Assembly (NCBI GenBank): GCA_023666705.1
Contig: JAMPBO010000014.1
Location: forward strand, 1 to 64,000
Reading direction: 5' to 3'
Source: Bacteroides sp.
Lineage (GTDB): Bacteria > Bacillota > Clostridia > Lachnospirales > Lachnospiraceae
DNA: 64,000 bases
The position numbers were made by a program, and so were the translations under genes. Under the pieces are notes generated by a model, which saw only the letters and a list, made by a program, of their open reading frames with translations, ran no database searches and was not told the DNA's origin. Below are positions 26,722 to 35,590 of this stretch, one piece after another. The stretch's first letter is position 1. Each line of letters opens with the position of its first letter.

Positions 26722-27921
26722 ATGTTGACATCACTTGCACTCATTTTTCTTGTAGGTCTTGCTATGGCATCTATCTGCCAAAAACTGAAGCTTCCACGCA
26801 TTATCGGTATGCTGGTTACGGGAGTCATTTTAGGACCATATGCCCTTAACCTTTTGGATACTTCAGTTTTGGGTATATCTGCTGATTTGCGGCAGATGGC
26901 TTTGGTGATTATTTTAATTAAAGCAGGCTTGTCATTAAATATCAGTGATTTGAAGAAAGTGGGACGTCCAGCGATATTGATGTCGTTTGTACCCGCAGTT
27001 TTTGAGATATTGGCATTTGTTCTGCTTGCACCGTTTGTACTTGGAATACCATTGCTTGATGCCGCTATTATGGGTGCAGTTCTCGGTGCAGTCTCCCCTG
27101 CGGTTGTTGTTCCAAGAATGGTCCAGCTTATGGAAACAAAATATGGAACGAAAAAAGGGATTCCACAGCTTATTTTGGCTGGAGCGTCCCTGGATGATGT
27201 TTTTGTTATTGTACTATTTTCTACTTTTGTCGGAATGGCACAGGGAAATTCGGTAAACATGGCAGCGTTTGCCAACATTCCAATTTCAATTATCTTAGGG
27301 ATTTTTATCGGGGCAGTTGTGGGTCTTTTATTGTCTGCTTTTTTTGAAGCCCAATATGCACATGAGCATCATATTCGAAACAGCATGAAGGTTATTATTG
27401 TCCTTGGCACAGCTTTTTTGTTAATTGCACTGGAAGAATGGGCAAAGAATGTCATCCCTGTTTCAGGTCTTCTTGCAGTTATGGGTATGGCTTGTATGCT
27501 GCAGATAAAAAGTGCTGCATCGGTTTCCAGGCGTCTTTCTGAAAAATTTGGAAAGCTATGGATTGCTGCAGAGGTAATTTTGTTTGTGCTTGTGGGAGCG
27601 GCTGTGGATATCCGTTACACCTTGGAGGCAGGACTTGGAGCTGTTCTTATGATTTTTATTTCGCTTATATTCCGGTCTACCGGTGTTTTGTTATGTCTGA
27701 TAGGAACAAAGCTTAATTTAAAGGAAAAGGTATTTTGTGTCATAGCGTATCTGCCGAAGGCTACGGTTCAGGCTGCCATCGGTTCTGTTCCATTATCTTT
27801 AGGCTTGCCATGCGGTAATATTGTTTTGTCGGTAGCGGTATTATCAATCATTATTACTGCTCCGTTAGGTGCATTTGGTATTGACATGTCATATCAACAT
27901 TTATTGGAGAAAGAAACATAA
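26722..27921 (+). CDS. Cation/proton antiporter (CPA superfamily), fluoride-regulated
   Basis: A 399-residue inner-membrane protein with about 11-12 helices. Signatures of the CPA fold are the early RIIGMLVTGVILGP segment, the SPAVVVPRM unwound helix, and paired acidic residues in ASLDDVFVIV that match the ion-binding site of CPA2 exchangers. Genes of this type are known members of the fluoride regulon in Firmicutes, alongside crcB/fluC and CLC-F, which are not seen in this window. Inference: it helps expel fluoride or restore ion balance under fluoride stress. AAGGAGG (26707-26713) is the SD, just after the terminator tail. Confidence 0.87.
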   Translation: MLTSLALIFLVGLAMASICQKLKLPRIIGMLVTGVILGPYALNLLDTSVLGISADLRQMALVIILIKAGLSLNISDLKKVGRPAILMSFVPAVFEILAFVLLAPFVLGIPLLDAAIMGAVLGAVSPAVVVPRMVQLMETKYGTKKGIPQLILAGASLDDVFVIVLFSTFVGMAQGNSVNMAAFANIPISIILGIFIGAVVGLLLSAFFEAQYAHEHHIRNSMKVIIVLGTAFLLIALEEWAKNVIPVSGLLAVMGMACMLQIKSAASVSRRLSEKFGKLWIAAEVILFVLVGAAVDIRYTLEAGLGAVLMIFISLIFRSTGVLLCLIGTKLNLKEKVFCVIAYLPKATVQAAIGSVPLSLGLPCGNIVLSVAVLSIIITAPLGAFGIDMSYQHLLEKET

Positions 27922-27948
27922 AAATACCAAAAATAAAGTAGACTTAAG

Positions 27949-27977
27949 TTGTTATTTGCCGATATGCGTGTTACAAT
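27949..27977 (+). promoter_or_regulatory. Promoter for dtd
   Basis: TTGTTA (27949-27954) and TACAAT (27972-27977) are 17 bases apart, about 60 bases before dtd. An inverted repeat ATTTGCCG/CGGCAAAT (27954 and about 28010) flanks the predicted transcript start and could be an operator or a long-loop hairpin. Confidence 0.5.
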
Positions 27978-28039
27978 AATTCAAGTTATTTTATAACCAA
28001 AACAGGAGCGGCAAATCCGTTTTAATAAAGGAGAAGAAA

Positions 28040-28486
28040 ATGAAACTTGTTATTCAAAGAGTAAAGCAGGCAGAGGTTAAGGTAGATGGCAGCCAAATCG
28101 GACATATTGGACAGGGACTTTTAGTGCTTCTTGGTGTGGGCAAAGGGGATACAAGGGATATGGTTGATAAATATGTGGACAAGCTGATAAAGCTTAGAAT
28201 ATTTGCCGATGAAGACGGAAAAACTAATCTGAGTGTTGCGGATATTCAGGGAGAAATTATGGTTGTTTCACAGTTTACCCTTTACGCTGACTGCAAAAAG
28301 GGAAACAGACCAAGCTTTGTGTATGCGGCGGAGCCTGCACTTGCAGAAGAACTATACGAATATTTTAAAGATAAGGTTAAGGAACGGTACGGCAGTGTGG
28401 CATGTGGGGAGTTTGGTGCAGGTATGGAGGTAAGCTTACAAAATGACGGTCCATTTACAATTGTGTGGGACAGCAGGGACTGGTAG
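28040..28486 (+). CDS. dtd: D-aminoacyl-tRNA deacylase
   Basis: A 148-residue protein of normal family length that hydrolyses D-amino acids (and glycine mischarged on tRNA-Ala) from tRNA. The two catalytic blocks are present: [19 protein letters not shown] and the C-terminal [11 protein letters not shown], where the Gly-Pro dipeptide gives chiral selectivity. SD AAAGGAG is seven bases before the ATG. The moxR-like gene follows after nine bases. In many Firmicutes dtd is next to relA; relA is not here. Confidence 0.95.
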   Translation: MKLVIQRVKQAEVKVDGSQIGHIGQGLLVLLGVGKGDTRDMVDKYVDKLIKLRIFADEDGKTNLSVADIQGEIMVVSQFTLYADCKKGNRPSFVYAAEPALAEELYEYFKDKVKERYGSVACGEFGAGMEVSLQNDGPFTIVWDSRDW

Positions 28487-28495
28487 GAGGTACAT

Positions 28496-29455
28496 ATGAA
28501 TCATGCGTCTATCAATATCAAACAAATATCAGACAAAATAATAGAGAATGTTTCGAAGGTCATAGTGGGAAAGGATGAGGTCATAAGACTGATACTTGCA
28601 GGCATACTTTCGGATGGACATGTTCTCATTGAGGATAATCCGGGCACGGGAAAGACCATGCTTGCAAAGGCGGTTGCAAAAAGTATCGACTGTGACTTTA
28701 AGCGTGTCCAGTTTACCCCTGACCTTATGCCGTCAGATATAACGGGGCTTAATGTGTTCAATCCGAAGCAGGCATCCTTTGAGCTTGTAAAGGGACCTGT
28801 TTTTACGAATATTTTGCTGGCTGATGAAATAAACAGGGCAACACCGAGAACCCAGTCGGGTCTGCTTGAGGCAATGGAGGAAAAGCAGGTAACCATTGAC
28901 GGCAGGACAATGCCCCTTGACAATCCGTTTATGGTAATTGCAACGGAAAACCCGCTAGAGACCACGGGAACATATCCGCTTCCGGAAGCATCCCTTGACA
29001 GGTTTATCATGAAGCTTTCCATGGGAGTGACCGAAAAAGAGGAGGAGCTTCGCATTATAGACAGATATATCGAAGAAAATCCGTTTGAAAAAATTGAAGC
29101 GGTGTGCACGATTGATGAGCTTAGGGAAATGAAGAATGCAGTGAGAAAAATATTTGTACATGCGTGTATCAGGGAATATATTGTTGATATCATCATGGAA
29201 GCAAGGACAACGGATAAGCTGTCAGGGAAAGTCAGCACAAGAGGAACGCTTGCACTTGTCAGATGTGCACAAGCCTACAGTGCGATTATGGGAAAACAAT
29301 ATGTGGACCCTGATACGGTAAAAAGGGTGGCACCATATGTTTTAAGTCACAGGGCAGTTTCCTTAGGCGGGTATGGCATGTCATCAAAAACTGGTGACGG
29401 TTTGAAAAAGCTGATAGATGAAATTGATGTGCCTGTTGAAAATTGGGAGATATAA
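28496..29455 (+). CDS. MoxR-family AAA ATPase
   Basis: A 319-residue AAA+ protein: Walker A DNPGTGKTMLAKA near residues 44-56, Walker B ILLADEINRATPRTQSGLLEAMEE, then sensor 1 and the small C-terminal domain. MoxR proteins act as chaperone-like ATPases, nearly always encoded with a DUF58 protein. That is the case here: the next gene starts on the base after this stop. SD AGGAGG lies just upstream. The client is unknown. Confidence 0.93.
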   Translation: MNHASINIKQISDKIIENVSKVIVGKDEVIRLILAGILSDGHVLIEDNPGTGKTMLAKAVAKSIDCDFKRVQFTPDLMPSDITGLNVFNPKQASFELVKGPVFTNILLADEINRATPRTQSGLLEAMEEKQVTIDGRTMPLDNPFMVIATENPLETTGTYPLPEASLDRFIMKLSMGVTEKEEELRIIDRYIEENPFEKIEAVCTIDELREMKNAVRKIFVHACIREYIVDIIMEARTTDKLSGKVSTRGTLALVRCAQAYSAIMGKQYVDPDTVKRVAPYVLSHRAVSLGGYGMSSKTGDGLKKLIDEIDVPVENWEI

Positions 29456-30577
29456 ATGCAGATAATCATTGCCCTTACAATTGCAATCATAATATATTCC
29501 CTGCAAAATCGGCTTTACCGGAAAACATGGGACAAGGGACTTAAGATAAATGCTGATTTTGATGCGGCATATATGGAGGTAGGAGAGCGTGCAGCACTTA
29601 CGCTTGTGGTCAATAATGCAAAGAAGCTCCCACTGCCGGTTTTGCATGTAAAATTTTCCGCACCCAGATATTTTATATTTGACGATACCGACAATTCGTC
29701 CGTTACGGATTTGTATTACAGAAATGATGCGTTTTCCGTTATGGGTGGTCAAAAAATTACAAGAACACTTGGCTTTTCGGCAGCGAAAAGAGGTTACTAT
29801 GAAATATCAGGCATAAACATTATTGCAAAAAATTTTTTTATGACGCAGACATATGCAAAAACCCTGCATACAGGAACATCAATTTATGTATTTCCGAGAA
29901 AGCATAAGGATGTTCCCTTTGTCAATATGGCAAATGAAATTTTAGGCGACCTTGAGGTGAGACACCGTCTGATTGAGGACCCATACACATTTCGGGGGAT
30001 CAGGGAATATGGTCCGCGGGATGGAATGAACCGGATTAACTGGAATGCATCAGCGAAAACAGGGAAGCTGATGGTAAATTTATATAACCAGACATCAGAG
30101 CAAAAGCTGAAGCTTCTTTTAAATCTTGATACCAACATCATGATTAAATCTGACTATATCAGAGAGCTTTGCATTGAGATTACAAGCAGTCTTGCGTATG
30201 AAATGACCGGAAAAGGCATGTCGGTTATGGTTGCATCAAACGGCGAGGACGGAAACGGAGTACCCATGGGGAAAATAGAATTTGGTGCGTCACAAAATCA
30301 TATGATTACAATTGATAAATATCTTGCAGGGATTCATGGGCAGGGGGATGCCTCTGCGTTCTTAAAAATTTTAGATGGGGAATTTGAAGGTGATGACGGA
30401 CATACGGCTTACATTATCATTTCGGCTTATTGTAAAGCTGACCTTCTTGACAGGCTGGATTACATGCACAAAAAGGGCATTTCTGTTTATATGGTTGTGC
30501 CTTATTATGACCAATATGGACTTGGTGTTAGCCGTCCTTACTTATATGCAAGGGAGGTAGTATTAAATGATACATAA
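29456..30577 (+). CDS. DUF58-domain protein (MoxR partner)
   Basis: A 373-residue protein with one short N-terminal hydrophobic segment (IIIALTIAIIIYSLQ), a beta-rich region, and the DUF58 core with its signature REYGPRDGMNRINWNASAKTGKLMV near residues 182-206, followed by a von Willebrand A-like fold. DUF58 proteins pair with MoxR ATPases; the function of the pair is not established in most bacteria. The stop overlaps the next gene by 11 bases, indicating coupled translation of the trio. Confidence 0.9.
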   Translation: MQIIIALTIAIIIYSLQNRLYRKTWDKGLKINADFDAAYMEVGERAALTLVVNNAKKLPLPVLHVKFSAPRYFIFDDTDNSSVTDLYYRNDAFSVMGGQKITRTLGFSAAKRGYYEISGINIIAKNFFMTQTYAKTLHTGTSIYVFPRKHKDVPFVNMANEILGDLEVRHRLIEDPYTFRGIREYGPRDGMNRINWNASAKTGKLMVNLYNQTSEQKLKLLLNLDTNIMIKSDYIRELCIEITSSLAYEMTGKGMSVMVASNGEDGNGVPMGKIEFGASQNHMITIDKYLAGIHGQGDASAFLKILDGEFEGDDGHTAYIIISAYCKADLLDRLDYMHKKGISVYMVVPYYDQYGLGVSRPYLYAREVVLNDT

Positions 30578-31793
30578 TATATACAGGCTCAGGAAGGTAC
30601 TGAATTTTGTATATCAATGTTTATTTGCCTGTCTGTTTATGCTGTTTTTTTGTGTAATTATGCTTCATGTGCCTGTGAAGTCTGCTTATTTTGTGGAAAT
30701 AGTCCTAATCTATTTTATTTCATATATCGTGAGGGATTTGGCACCTAATTTGCTGCTGGCACTTAGTTTTCATGTAATACCGTTCGTTGGTATATATTTT
30801 TATGGCATGACCTTTTCGGTCTTTGTCGTCATGGCAATGATAGGATTTCGCCTGTTTATGGACACATGGATGTATATGAGGATGGGAAGGGTATTAAAAC
30901 CTGTTGACGATATGCCATGGCCTGTGTTTTTGATGTCGTTTATCTTTTTTTTATTTGGATATTATGTGAAAAATGACATGCTGAAAAGTGCGGCATATCA
31001 TATACCGCTTATATGTGTTGCAATCTATCTGCTGAATGTATATTTGGACGGGCTGATTCAATATGTGAATTCCACGAAAAATGTATCGGGGCTTCCGATG
31101 AAAAATATAGTCAGGACAAATTCCCTGTTTGTCGGTGTGGTGATAGCCGTATTGCTGGTTGCTGCCGTGTTGGGAAATTCCATTGATTTTACGGCTGTTT
31201 TGACCGCAATAAAAAATGTTGTGGTCACCGTTGTAAAAGTAATTTTTTCAGGCATTGCATTCATTATAAATCTGATTATGAAATTGTTCAGTGCGGAAAC
31301 GGCAGTAGGTACAGGCGACACGTATACGGCAGTAAATAAGCCACGTGAAAATAATTTTGCCGCAGGAGAAAGTATACTTGTTTTGTTGCAATATGCCCTT
31401 TTGGCAGTTTTGATATATGTCGCTGTAAAAATTATAATTAAAATTGTAAAGGCATTGCTTGTAAAGCAGCAGGGAATGCTTGATATCGTTGAGGAGGCAG
31501 AGGTTGAAAAAAATTTAGTAACGGAAGCAGCCGGAATAAAACGAATATGGAACACACTGTTTTCACCGGAGGAAAAGCTGAGGAAAATGTATAAAAAATA
31601 TATACTTGGTTACAGCTATGATATAAGGCTTAAAAATAGCAGCACCTGCGGGGAAATACAGCAGGAGGTTATGGAAAAAACAAATGAGGATGTATCGGAT
31701 GTTACAAAGCTTTACTCGGATGTGCGGTACGGCGGAAAAAATGTCAGCAGGGAGGACTTAAAAAGAATAAAACAGTTAACGCAAAAAAGATAA
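30567..31793 (+). CDS. Membrane protein with C-terminal DUF4129-like region
   Basis: A 408-residue protein. About seven or eight hydrophobic helices occupy residues 15-290, including a run near 180-250 (LFVGVVIAVLLVAAVLG; VVVTVVKVIFSGIAFIINLIMK). The cytosolic C-terminus (from about 325; SPEEKLRKMYKKYIL, DVTKLYSDVRYGGKNV) resembles DUF4129, a domain often found at the end of transglutaminase-like proteins in MoxR operons. Here no transglutaminase core is visible, so the third partner is a reduced version. The gene overlaps the DUF58 gene. The domain call is by eye and moderately sure. Confidence 0.7.
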   Translation: MIHNIYRLRKVLNFVYQCLFACLFMLFFCVIMLHVPVKSAYFVEIVLIYFISYIVRDLAPNLLLALSFHVIPFVGIYFYGMTFSVFVVMAMIGFRLFMDTWMYMRMGRVLKPVDDMPWPVFLMSFIFFLFGYYVKNDMLKSAAYHIPLICVAIYLLNVYLDGLIQYVNSTKNVSGLPMKNIVRTNSLFVGVVIAVLLVAAVLGNSIDFTAVLTAIKNVVVTVVKVIFSGIAFIINLIMKLFSAETAVGTGDTYTAVNKPRENNFAAGESILVLLQYALLAVLIYVAVKIIIKIVKALLVKQQGMLDIVEEAEVEKNLVTEAAGIKRIWNTLFSPEEKLRKMYKKYILGYSYDIRLKNSSTCGEIQQEVMEKTNEDVSDVTKLYSDVRYGGKNVSREDLKRIKQLTQKR

Positions 31794-31867
31794 GAGGTTA
31801 AGTGATTGAATATTTTATAATATTATGATAAACTGAATTTCAGCTAATGTCATCAGTGAAATGAATG

Positions 31868-31878
31868 GGCTGATGTTC
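31868..31878 (+). promoter_or_regulatory. GGCTGATGTTC leader motif upstream of glgA
   Basis: A copy of the recurring motif, ending 19 bases before the glgA ATG with GAGGGAGG between. As upstream of mraY, it is preceded by AT, giving an ATG-GGC-TGA start-stop at 31865-31873. Confidence 0.4.
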
Positions 31879-31897
31879 GAAAGAGGGAGGAAGACAT

Positions 31898-33334
31898 ATG
31901 AAGAAGATAGCTTATATTGCGTCGGAGTGTGTGCCATTTATAAAGACAGGCGGACTTGCAGATGTTGTTGGAACATTACCTAGAATATTTGATAAGAAGG
32001 AATATGATGTAAGGGTTATAATCCCTAATTATACATGTCTGCCTGCAAAGTATAAGGATAAAATGAGATATCTTACTCATTTTCATATGGATATCGGTTG
32101 GAAGCAACAGTATGTCGGTGTCATGTATCTCGAATACGAGGGCGTTCCGGTTTACTTTATTGACAACGAATATTTCTTTAATGGATTTAATATATACGGG
32201 GATGTAAAATGGGATATTGAGAAGTTCTGCTATTTTTGTAAGGCGGCACTTTCCATACTACCAAGCATAGGCTTCCAGCCTGACATTGTACACTGTCACG
32301 ACTGGCAGGCAGGACTTGTTCCTGTTTATCTTAAGACAGTATTTGCAGGCAGTCCTTTTTACAGTAACATGAAGTCTGTTATGACAATACACAATCTTCA
32401 ATTTCAGGGAAGATGGGACATAAAAACAATAAAAGAATATTCAGGTCTTCCTGATTATGTGTTTTCACCGGATAAGCTTGAAATTTACAAGGATGCCAGC
32501 ATGCTGAAAGGCGGACTTGTATACGCAGACAAGATTACAACAGTGTCAAACACATATGCAGGTGAGATACAGACCTCCCAGTATGGTGAGGGATTGGAAG
32601 GACTGTTAAGTGCAAGAAACCAGTCGCTTTGGGGTATTGTAAATGGTATTGATTACAACGATTATAACCCTGCAACGGACAGCAAAATATACAAGAATTA
32701 CACATTAAAAAATTACAAGAAAAATAAGTCTGACAATAAGGTTCAGCTTCAGAAGCAGCTTGGACTTCCTGAGGACAGGAATGCATACATGATAGGTATT
32801 ATCTCAAGGCTGACCGACCAGAAAGGTTTGGATTTGGTAGACCGCATTATGAATGACATATGCACAGATGGTACACAGTTTGTTGTTCTTGGAACTGGTG
32901 ACAGACGTTATGAGGATATGTTCCGTTACTATCAGGGCATTCATCCTGCAAAAGTTTCGGCAAACATATATTATTCCGATGACCTGTCCCACAAGATGTA
33001 TGCCGCCTGTGATGCCATGCTTGTTCCATCAAGATTTGAGCCATGTGGACTGACACAGCTTATGGCACTCAGATATGGTACACTTCCTATCGTGCGGGAG
33101 ACAGGAGGACTTAAGGATACGGTTCAGCCGTACAATGAGTTCGATGGTTCGGGAACAGGCTTCTCATTCGCCAATTACAGTGCGTTTGAATTATTGTCAA
33201 CAATCAATTACTCAAAGAGAATTTTCTTTGACTACAAGGATGCATGGCAGGAAATGCAGGCGAGGGCAATGCAGCAAAATTATAGCTGGAGCAATTCGGC
33301 GGAAATATATCAGAGACTTTACGAGCAATTATAA
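31898..33334 (+). CDS. glgA: Glycogen synthase (ADP-glucose type)
   Basis: A 478-residue GT5 glycosyltransferase that extends alpha-1,4-glucan from ADP-glucose. The N-terminal K16-TGGLADV motif binds the nucleotide sugar; HCHDWQAGLVPVYLK, the C-terminal GIISRLTDQKGLDLV, and SRFEPCGLTQLMALRYGTLPIVRETGGLKDTV (donor-site Glu and phosphate-binding loop) are all present. Length is normal. It stands alone, without glgB, glgC or glgP nearby, and ends in a terminator. Confidence 0.96.
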   Translation: MKKIAYIASECVPFIKTGGLADVVGTLPRIFDKKEYDVRVIIPNYTCLPAKYKDKMRYLTHFHMDIGWKQQYVGVMYLEYEGVPVYFIDNEYFFNGFNIYGDVKWDIEKFCYFCKAALSILPSIGFQPDIVHCHDWQAGLVPVYLKTVFAGSPFYSNMKSVMTIHNLQFQGRWDIKTIKEYSGLPDYVFSPDKLEIYKDASMLKGGLVYADKITTVSNTYAGEIQTSQYGEGLEGLLSARNQSLWGIVNGIDYNDYNPATDSKIYKNYTLKNYKKNKSDNKVQLQKQLGLPEDRNAYMIGIISRLTDQKGLDLVDRIMNDICTDGTQFVVLGTGDRRYEDMFRYYQGIHPAKVSANIYYSDDLSHKMYAACDAMLVPSRFEPCGLTQLMALRYGTLPIVRETGGLKDTVQPYNEFDGSGTGFSFANYSAFELLSTINYSKRIFFDYKDAWQEMQARAMQQNYSWSNSAEIYQRLYEQL

Positions 33335-33344
33335 TTATATCATA

Positions 33345-33385
33345 GGGGCTGCCGCACGGAATGACCGGGGCAGTCCCTTTTCTTT
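33345..33385 (+). terminator. Rho-independent terminator after glgA
   Basis: GGGGCTGCC (33345-33353) pairs with GGCAGTCCC (33369-33377) with one G-U pair, followed directly by TTTTCTTT. Confidence 0.75.
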
Positions 33386-33493
33386 ACTATAGGCAGGATT
33401 AAAAATTCTGCTAGGGGATGAAAGGATATTGTGTATGTCAGCAAAAACAAATTTGAAATAAACTGACATTCGGGTAGGAAACGGAGAAATAAT

Positions 33494-35284
33494 ATGGCGT
33501 TAGACGGAGTTGTGATATCAGGAATTGTACATGAAATGAACAGTAAAATTCTTGGTGGGAAAATATATAAAATATATCAGCCTGAGGTGGATGAGATATG
33601 CATTGTCATAAAAAACAGGCTTGAAAATGAAGCGGTAACAGAAAGGCTTGTGTTATCGGCAGATGCAAGTCTGCCTCTGATTTATCTGACAAAGAGTGCC
33701 AAGGAAAACCCAGCGTCGGCACCTAATTTTTGTATGCTGTTAAGAAAGCATATCGGAAATGGAAGAATATCAAAAATTGAACAGCCCATGAGAGAGCGTA
33801 TCGTGGAAATAACCATAGAGCATTTAGATGAGCTTGGGGATTTGTGCTCAAAAAAGCTTATCATTGAGATTATGGGAAAGCACAGCAACATTATCTTTAC
33901 GGACGCAGAAGGAACCATTATTGACAGCATCAAGCATATTTCCCACCAGATAAGCTCTGTGAGAGAGGTACTTCCGGGAAGAAAATACGAGTATCCGCCG
34001 TCGCAAAATAAGAAAAATCCACTGGATGTTGACGTTAATTATTTTATCAACCATATACTGAGGGAACCGTGCAGTGCTGCGAAGGCAATTTACACATCCG
34101 TCACAGGCATATCACCTGTACTTGCAAATGAAATCTGTTACCGTGCAGGCATTGACGGCAGCAGTGCCACGGCAGCACTTTCCCTCTCAGACGGGGAAGC
34201 ATTATATAAAAGCTATGAAGCATTTAAGGCTGACCTTGCGGGGGAACAGTATTACCCGTGTATTGCATATGAGGGGTATATGCCAAAGGAATTTTCTGTT
34301 GTAAAGCTTACAATGTATGGAGCTGTTTCGGAGAAGGAAATGCCGGCGGCGGACAGAAACGGACTGAAAGCCTTTCGGCAGGTATCACCTGCAATTGAAG
34401 AATATTACAGCAAGAAAAGTGTTGCAACAAGAATGAAGCAGCGTTCCATTGACTTAAGAAAAATTGTCTCAAATGCAATTGAGAGAACGGCAAAAAAATA
34501 TGACCTGCAGCTCGCACAGCTTAAGGATACGGAAAAGAGGGATAAGTATAAGGTTTACGGAGAGCTGATAACCGCATATGGGTATGGTGCGAAGCAGGGA
34601 GATACGGAGCTTGTATGTGAAAATTATTATACAGGGGAGGAGATAACTATTCCGCTTGACCCGGAGCTTACCGCAATGGAATGTGGAAAAAAATATTTTG
34701 CAAAATACAATAAGCAAAAGCGTACGTACGAGGCACTTACCGAGCTTATCAAAACCTCTAAGAGCGAGCTGGAATACCTGAAGTCCGTGGAACGGTTTCT
34801 TGAAATTGCCACATCGGAGGCGGATATTAAGGAAATAAAAAAGGAGCTTGTGGAAAACGGATATATAAAAGGGAAGGTACAAAAGGGAAAGGGTGTAAAG
34901 GAAACGAAAAGTAAGCCGCTGCATTATATTTCATCCGACGGCTTTCACATGTATGTGGGAAAGAATAATCTGCAGAATGAGGAGCTTACCTTTAAGCTTG
35001 CAGTGGGCAATGATATGTGGTTTCATGCCAAAAATATGCCGGGCTCCCATGTTATCGTAAAGTTAAATGGAGCAGCGGAGCTGCCTGACAGAACCTACGA
35101 GGAGGCGGCAAGGCTTGCGGCATATTACTCCAGTGGAAATAAAGCCCCAAAGGTAGAAATTGATTATACCGAAAAGAAAAACCTGAAAAAACCGCCAAAA
35201 TCAATGCCGGGCTTTGTCATATACCACACCAATTATTCCATGACCATAGAACCGGATATCCATGGCATACAGGAGCTGGACTGA
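33494..35284 (+). CDS. rqcH: RqcH/NFACT ribosome quality-control factor
   Basis: A 596-residue NFACT protein, formerly annotated as fibronectin-binding protein. The NFACT-N domain starts MALDGVVISGIVHEM; a helix-hairpin-helix/coiled-coil middle (about 290-440) follows, and the NFACT-R domain carries SSDGFHMYVGKNNLQNEEL and WFHAKNMPGSHVIVK. RqcH binds stalled 50S subunits and directs C-terminal alanine tailing of incomplete proteins. It is transcribed alone, after the glgA terminator. It is followed at 85 bases by a full copy of the inverted-repeat element. Confidence 0.94.
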   Translation: MALDGVVISGIVHEMNSKILGGKIYKIYQPEVDEICIVIKNRLENEAVTERLVLSADASLPLIYLTKSAKENPASAPNFCMLLRKHIGNGRISKIEQPMRERIVEITIEHLDELGDLCSKKLIIEIMGKHSNIIFTDAEGTIIDSIKHISHQISSVREVLPGRKYEYPPSQNKKNPLDVDVNYFINHILREPCSAAKAIYTSVTGISPVLANEICYRAGIDGSSATAALSLSDGEALYKSYEAFKADLAGEQYYPCIAYEGYMPKEFSVVKLTMYGAVSEKEMPAADRNGLKAFRQVSPAIEEYYSKKSVATRMKQRSIDLRKIVSNAIERTAKKYDLQLAQLKDTEKRDKYKVYGELITAYGYGAKQGDTELVCENYYTGEEITIPLDPELTAMECGKKYFAKYNKQKRTYEALTELIKTSKSELEYLKSVERFLEIATSEADIKEIKKELVENGYIKGKVQKGKGVKETKSKPLHYISSDGFHMYVGKNNLQNEELTFKLAVGNDMWFHAKNMPGSHVIVKLNGAAELPDRTYEEAARLAAYYSSGNKAPKVEIDYTEKKNLKKPPKSMPGFVIYHTNYSMTIEPDIHGIQELD

Positions 35285-35369
35285 TTACGAAGCTGTAAAA
35301 CCGCTTGCATTTAATGAAGCGATGTATTATAATTTTAAGGTATGCGTGAATGAATACATTTTTAGAGAT

Positions 35370-35563
35370 AGCAAACCGCACCATTTTTAAAACCTAGTTG
35401 TATAATATGGACAATATCACGAGCAAGGCATTGGGGAGCCGTCGGTACTTAGCGAGGTTTTTTTTCGAGCTTAGTACCGTTACGAGCGACACATAGCGAG
35501 AGCGTGCCTTGCGGTGATTTGTCTATATTATACAACGGATAATTACGAAAAGAACGTTTTGCA
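35370..35563. repeat. Inverted-repeat intergenic element, full copy A
   Basis: About 194 bases between AGCAAACC (35370) and GTTTTGCA (35563). Imperfect 60-base terminal arms (TTGTATAATATGGACAA at left; the complement of TTGTCTATATTATACAA at right) enclose an inner hairpin CGGTACTTAGC/GCTTAGTACCG and a second small stem. Copy B at 62184 has the same plan. Its stem GCAAGACA/TGTCTTG changes to GCAAGGCA/TGCCTTG here, a compensated pair. No coding capacity. It lies between rqcH and yicC, ending 28 bases before the yicC start. It could be a MITE-like relic or a structured RNA. Confidence 0.75.
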
Positions 35564-35590
35564 TATGGCTATATTTAACAGGTGATAAAA

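Noticed and set aside
28501-29238. 245-codon open frame antisense to the moxR-like gene
   Set aside because: It lies wholly opposite a strongly conserved AAA ATPase, its translation is serine-rich with no recognisable motif, and there is no SD; it is a mirror effect of the codon use of the real gene.
31798-31829. Promoter upstream of glgA (TTGAAT or TTAAGT with TATAAT)
   Set aside because: The hexamers are only 12 bases apart, too short for a SigA promoter; no alternative pair was better.
33421-33470. TGTCAG/CTGACA inverted repeat before rqcH
   Set aside because: The loop is over 20 bases and A-rich with no U tract; too weak to call an operator or terminator.
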